A DNA stretch of 64,000 bases from Liolophura sinensis. Lineage: Eukaryota; Mollusca; Polyplacophora; Chitonida; Chitonidae. The stretch lies in assembly GCF_032854445.1 (NCBI RefSeq), contig NC_088303.1:32373501-32437500 (forward strand), in the 5' to 3' direction. Under the pieces are notes generated by a model, which saw only the letters and a program-made list of their open reading frames with translations, was not told the DNA's origin and did not search any database. This document shows positions 60,245 through 64,000 of the stretch, piece after piece; the stretch's first letter is position 1; each line of letters begins with the position of its first letter. Position numbers and translations under genes: made by a program.

Positions 60245-60883
60245 CTTGCGTGAGTGAAAAAAAAAACAAAAAACAAAAAAAACAACCAACAAATCATTTA
60301 GTAAACAAGAATTTTTTTGTTCAAAGAAAAACGTTAGGTCAACAAATTTTAATTAAAAGATTTTAAGTTTTCGCCAAGGATATTTAATTTACATTTATTG
60401 TTATGGAAGTCTTTAAGAAACTGCCTGTGTTGCTTTTGTGCAACTATATGTAACCGTGACAGGTAAGAACGAAATTTCTTTATATATCATTTGCCCTACT
60501 AGGTACTAAAGCATATTCCGTTTCAGTTTACATTTCATGGACTATATACAGTACGTAAACTGTAACACAGCATTGTAGAGCACAATACATACAAGGGTCA
60601 GTGACGTACATGTCAGTTGATACGCATCAGCTGTATTACTGCACAAAAATGTAAATTTACACCTTTGCAAGACATAAAAATGTACACGGTTTGTAAAAGT
60701 ACATTTAGAAGTGATGATAACAAAATTGCCAGCAGTTCTTGCTGGTAAGTTACACAATCATTTCTACAGTGTCTGCATATACTTCAAGGACAACAGGACG
60801 TCTACTATACAGAGCATTTGTTTACAATGTAAACACGTCTAGTACGCACTTGACAGTTCGAGCCTTTTGTTTGAGGCGATTTA

Positions 60884-61134
60884 TTAATTGGGATTCATGA
60901 TATAGTACCTGGCTGATTGGCACCTGACCGTCTGTGCTTGTGTACTAGTGTACAGAGTACATTTGGGCTGTGTTGACTTGAAGACAAAGGACCGACAGGA
61001 TTCTGTCTTTCTGCACATTGCACCGCACTCTATATCTCCGTCCGCGTAAAGATCCCGTATTACCGTTTCGTCAGTGCTTGGTTTTATATCTTTGAACATC
61101 TTGAAGGTACATCTGTCTCGCGGTAGCTTCGTTT
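60884..61134 (-). CDS. PAN/apple-like terminal exon (gene 5)
   Basis: 82 residues from ETKLPRDRCTFKMFKDI. Cysteines in IECGAMCRKTESCRSFVF and KCTLYTS; ends RYYIMNPN. The SFVF and CTLYT blocks match the PAN exons of genes 1, 2 and 4. Confidence 0.78.
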
Positions 61135-62234
61135 CTGCAAAGAATGAACACTAAGAGGTAGAGTTTAATAACAAGACCATTTGAATTTGCAATAACTGCC
61201 AACACTTTCCGTTTCCGATGATTTGCTGGTTTAAGGTTTTTGTATTTTATTTCTTATAATATGCAGTTGACGGTGTGCCCTAACATATTAAAGTACAATG
61301 AAGCATTTGTGCTCTAGTGACGTAAAAATGGATTTAAACTATGATTTCGAAATTGCATAGCCTCCAGTGGCAACATCAACGGCGATAGCTGTCGAAATAA
61401 TTCTTTGTGAAACAGACTCTCACATACCAATCGTCAACCAATAACGACGTTCTGGCTAAATAATAAGCACGACCAATTCCCGAAAAGACGTATACCAAAG
61501 AACTAAGTACGACAGTAGGACGGAATCGTACAAAGAGAAGCAGTCAACAGTTTTCAATGCTCAAAGTTTAGACAATTTGCATCGTTTTCATGCACCAAAA
61601 ATGGCAGGCCGACTGCGAAAAAAAAGACTTTACACCCTAACATACACAGAATCACCTTCGTCCTATTCGAAATTGTTTGACTTTCTGATCCAAGTTAACG
61701 AGATTTACCCCAAGAAAGGATAAAGCCTGAAGCCTCTGATGAAACGGCCAACCTGACAGTTTACACGCCTTTCTTGTTGCTTATAGCAAACATTCATGTC
61801 AGTAAGCCCTGAATTTTAAAGATATGTAGTTAACTTCAGCCAAAACAATGCCATGTTATGTCCTCGAATAAAACATTCCGGCCCAACTGGTGCAATGGCC
61901 AGTTGTGCCGGATAAGCTCCATTTTAAATGAATGCCCCCACTGACGTCGTATACCGGTACTCTGTGCGTGACGTGAAATTTGAATCGTACGCTCTCTTCT
62001 CTTCCCTCCTAACATAATGCTAGACGCCGTCGTATAAATGAAATATTCTTGAGTACGGCGTAGAAACCCAATGAAATAAATACAGTAGGCCCTCTTAAAT
62101 GGGCTAGTGACACGCCTTACCCTCTTCACATAGTTCTCCGGTGAAGAATGGGGAGCAGTTACAGGTAAAGCTGTTGATGGCATCCAAACAAATTCCTTCA
62201 TTACTGCAAGGATTGGGTTCACAGTCGTTTATGT
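60884..62234 (-). CDS. 3' end of another EGF-PAN family gene (gene 5)
   Basis: Two exons are clear: EGF 62121-62234 and PAN with stop 60884-61134, both phase 1. No LamG or signal exon was found between 62235 and the window end, so the 5' part probably lies beyond 64000. AATAAA overlaps the stop region (60880-60885, minus strand). By domain content it belongs to the same local family as genes 1-4. Confidence 0.75.
61410..61580 (-). repeat. Dispersed repeat D
   Basis: Reverse copy: CATACCAATCGTCAACCAAT, GCACGACCAATTCCCGAAAA, CAAAGAGAAGCAGTCAACAG. It lies in the intron between EGF and PAN exons of gene 5. Confidence 0.65.
61985..62090 (+). repeat. SINE family A, 3' fragment
   Basis: CTAACATAATGCTAGACGCC, TATTCTTGAGTACGGCGTAG and an AATGAAATAAATA tail, just beside the gene 5 EGF exon. 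Confidence 0.8.
62121..62234 (-). CDS. EGF exon (gene 5)
   Basis: 114 nt: DINDCEPNPCSNEGIC, then FTCNCSPFFTGELCEEG. Its start DINDCEPNPC is identical to EGF-2 of gene 2. Acceptor TTTTACAG, donor GAGG|GTAAGG. Confidence 0.9.
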
Positions 62235-62439
62235 CTGTAAAAACAAAGAGAAAAAACCTGACAAAAATAGGAGGAGTAACCCGCCATATTTTCAAAATAT
62301 GTTTTATCTAAATATGCTACATTCTAATTCTTGCCAATCGTTGTGTTATGAATTCTTTTTACTGTTAACAATTTTCAATGTTTTTATGCTTGACCGATAG
62401 CGCACACGTGAAGAATATACTGTATTATATCACAGTACA

Positions 62440-63365
62440 ACCACTCCTAATCACCAATCCAATCTTCACCTGTAGGTTCACAAATCTAAGACAACCACAC
62501 CGATTACATATTAGACAGAATCACACTTGATCATAAATCCAACAGAATCTCACCTGATCACAAATCAAATAGAATCAAGGTCACAAGATATTGCTGCAAA
62601 AACTAGAGTGTCAAGGTTATTCCATCAAACGCCTTCATTCTAAGTTTCCTTAGTTTTACAATGAGTATAATTCTCTTGTAATGAATTGCGATTAACCCGA
62701 GACGAGAACAGTTGACTGCTTCTCTTTGCGTGATTCCACCGTATAATTTCATACTTTATATACTTTCTTAGTTTTTTGGTATATTTTAACGTCTTTTTGG
62801 TAAATTGCCGAGCGATTATTTGCCTAGAACGTCTATGTTGGCCAAAGGCTGCTACACGAATATCCGTTTCGACGGTCAGATTCACACCTGATCTCAACTC
62901 TAACAGGATCACAACTGATCACAAACCCAATACAATCCTCCCTGCATGATTGCAAATCTAACACAACCACTCATATCAAAAAAAAATTACACCTGATCAC
63001 GAATCCAACCCAACCACCCCTGCATGATCACAAATATATCACAATCCTGCCCCCGCCCCCTGCATCATCACACATCTAACACAACTACCCCTGCATGATG
63101 ACAAATCTATCACTATCCATCCCTGCGTGATCATCAGTCTAACACAATTAATTACTACTTTGTTTTGATCACAAATCCCCTCCCCTGCATTATTACCTAC
63201 ATGATTACAAATTCATCACCATCGCCCCAATCACAAATCAAAGCACGCCTGATCACAAAGCCAACACAACCTTTCTTGATCATAAATCAAGCACAATCAC
63301 CTTTGGTCACAAATTCAGCAGAACCTGTTCTCGCTACACAACCACACCTCATCACATGTCCGCAC
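62440..63365. repeat. Degenerate ~30-bp repeat with an inserted repeat D
   Basis: Variants of GATCACAAATCCAACACAA with CCCCTGCATGATC spacers recur from 62450 to 62590 and from 62880 to 63365. Repeat D (about 62600-62885; TTATTCCATCAAACGCCTTC, TGACTGCTTCTCTTTGCGTG) lies between and may have split the array. Confidence 0.75.
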
Positions 63366-64000
63366 ATCCAATCTGGCTAGTGTATACTCTACGTTATATA
63401 CTTAACTTTTACAGCAGGCTTTTATAAATGTTACTAGTATTCGTCGCCAATCATGCAGGGTGTTATTTATGTCTTTATTGAAAGACACGGCGGTCACGAC
63501 CCTTACCTATCCAACCTATACTTGAATGAGTTTATATTCGCTAGGCCGTCGCAGGTGCAAGTCTATGCAAGATGCCAAAACGCATCTGGTACCAGACTTA
63601 GACAATAACAGCTGGACACAGGGGTTGTCGTAACACCGAAAGTTGTTGCGACACACATCAGATTTCAAACACAAAAATATGTGGGTGCCAGGAGTAAATT
63701 ACCATTCTTCGCAAATAAACTAACAACTCTCCTGAGTACAAGCAGGCAAAACTGGTTTTGAACATTCGGTCTTCGTGGTTGAATGCCCGACAGTGGCAGC
63801 GAAAACGGCGTTTTGAGCAAAAAAATTTGTAATCTGATGGGACTTCGTATGAAATCTACTTTTGCTACCGTGTGTATTCCCGATAGTCGGACAGACAAAT
63901 CGCTTCAGTTACCTCGCCCTCGAACTGTGAGATGGCGGAATCAGATCCAGTTCCACGCTGGCTTTGAGGTTTTGCTTCCCCAAGATTTTGGTTTCCTTTA
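63366..64000. other. Right edge, nothing recognised
   Basis: No supported exon. Any 5' exons of gene 5 must lie further right. Confidence 0.45.

Overview
The window is animal nuclear DNA. Genes are split by introns, exons are bounded by GT-AG sites, the introns are AT-rich, and tRNA-derived SINEs and retrotransposon remnants are abundant. The SINE body with the ending 'TATTCTTGAGTACGGCG' and a CAATCAAATAAATAAA tail is, to my knowledge, typical of marine molluscs and relatives, so a mollusc (or at least a lophotrochozoan) is the best guess. No species can be named from the sequence.

Layout. (1) At 1-4193 (+) lies the 3' part of a secreted-protein gene: end of a LamG-like domain, one EGF, and a terminal PAN/apple-like domain. 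(2) From 8.8 to 13.2 kb is a decayed LTR retrotransposon with integrase upstream of reverse transcriptase, the Gmr1-type order. (3) At 16996-21949 (-) is a complete paralogue: signal peptide, LamG, 2 EGF, PAN (404 aa). (4) At 25862-30378 (-) is a second copy with the same architecture that is broken by a frameshift, two nonsense codons and two small deletions. (5) At 35006-42170 (+) is a six-exon gene for a secreted cyanophycinase-like peptidase of family S51 (426 aa). An 80-bp minisatellite sits in its last intron. (6) At 45263-54555 (-) is a longer paralogue: signal peptide, LamG, 5 EGF, PAN (521 aa). (7) At 60884-62234 (-) is the 3' end of another paralogue (EGF-PAN), which may continue past the window edge. 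Between the genes are SINEs of at least three families, solo LTRs (one carrying a nested MITE), and several minisatellites.

How it fits together. The LamG/EGF/PAN genes form a local duplicated cluster. Every internal junction I could define is phase 1, so EGF exons can be gained or lost without breaking the frame, and copies carry 1, 2 or 5 EGF modules. The cyanophycinase gene lies inside this cluster on the opposite strand. Its family is mainly bacterial and degrades the cyanobacterial storage polymer cyanophycin. A spliced copy with a signal peptide in an animal suggests an old horizontal transfer, possibly used to digest dietary cyanobacteria; that role is inference. It is the most notable item in the window.
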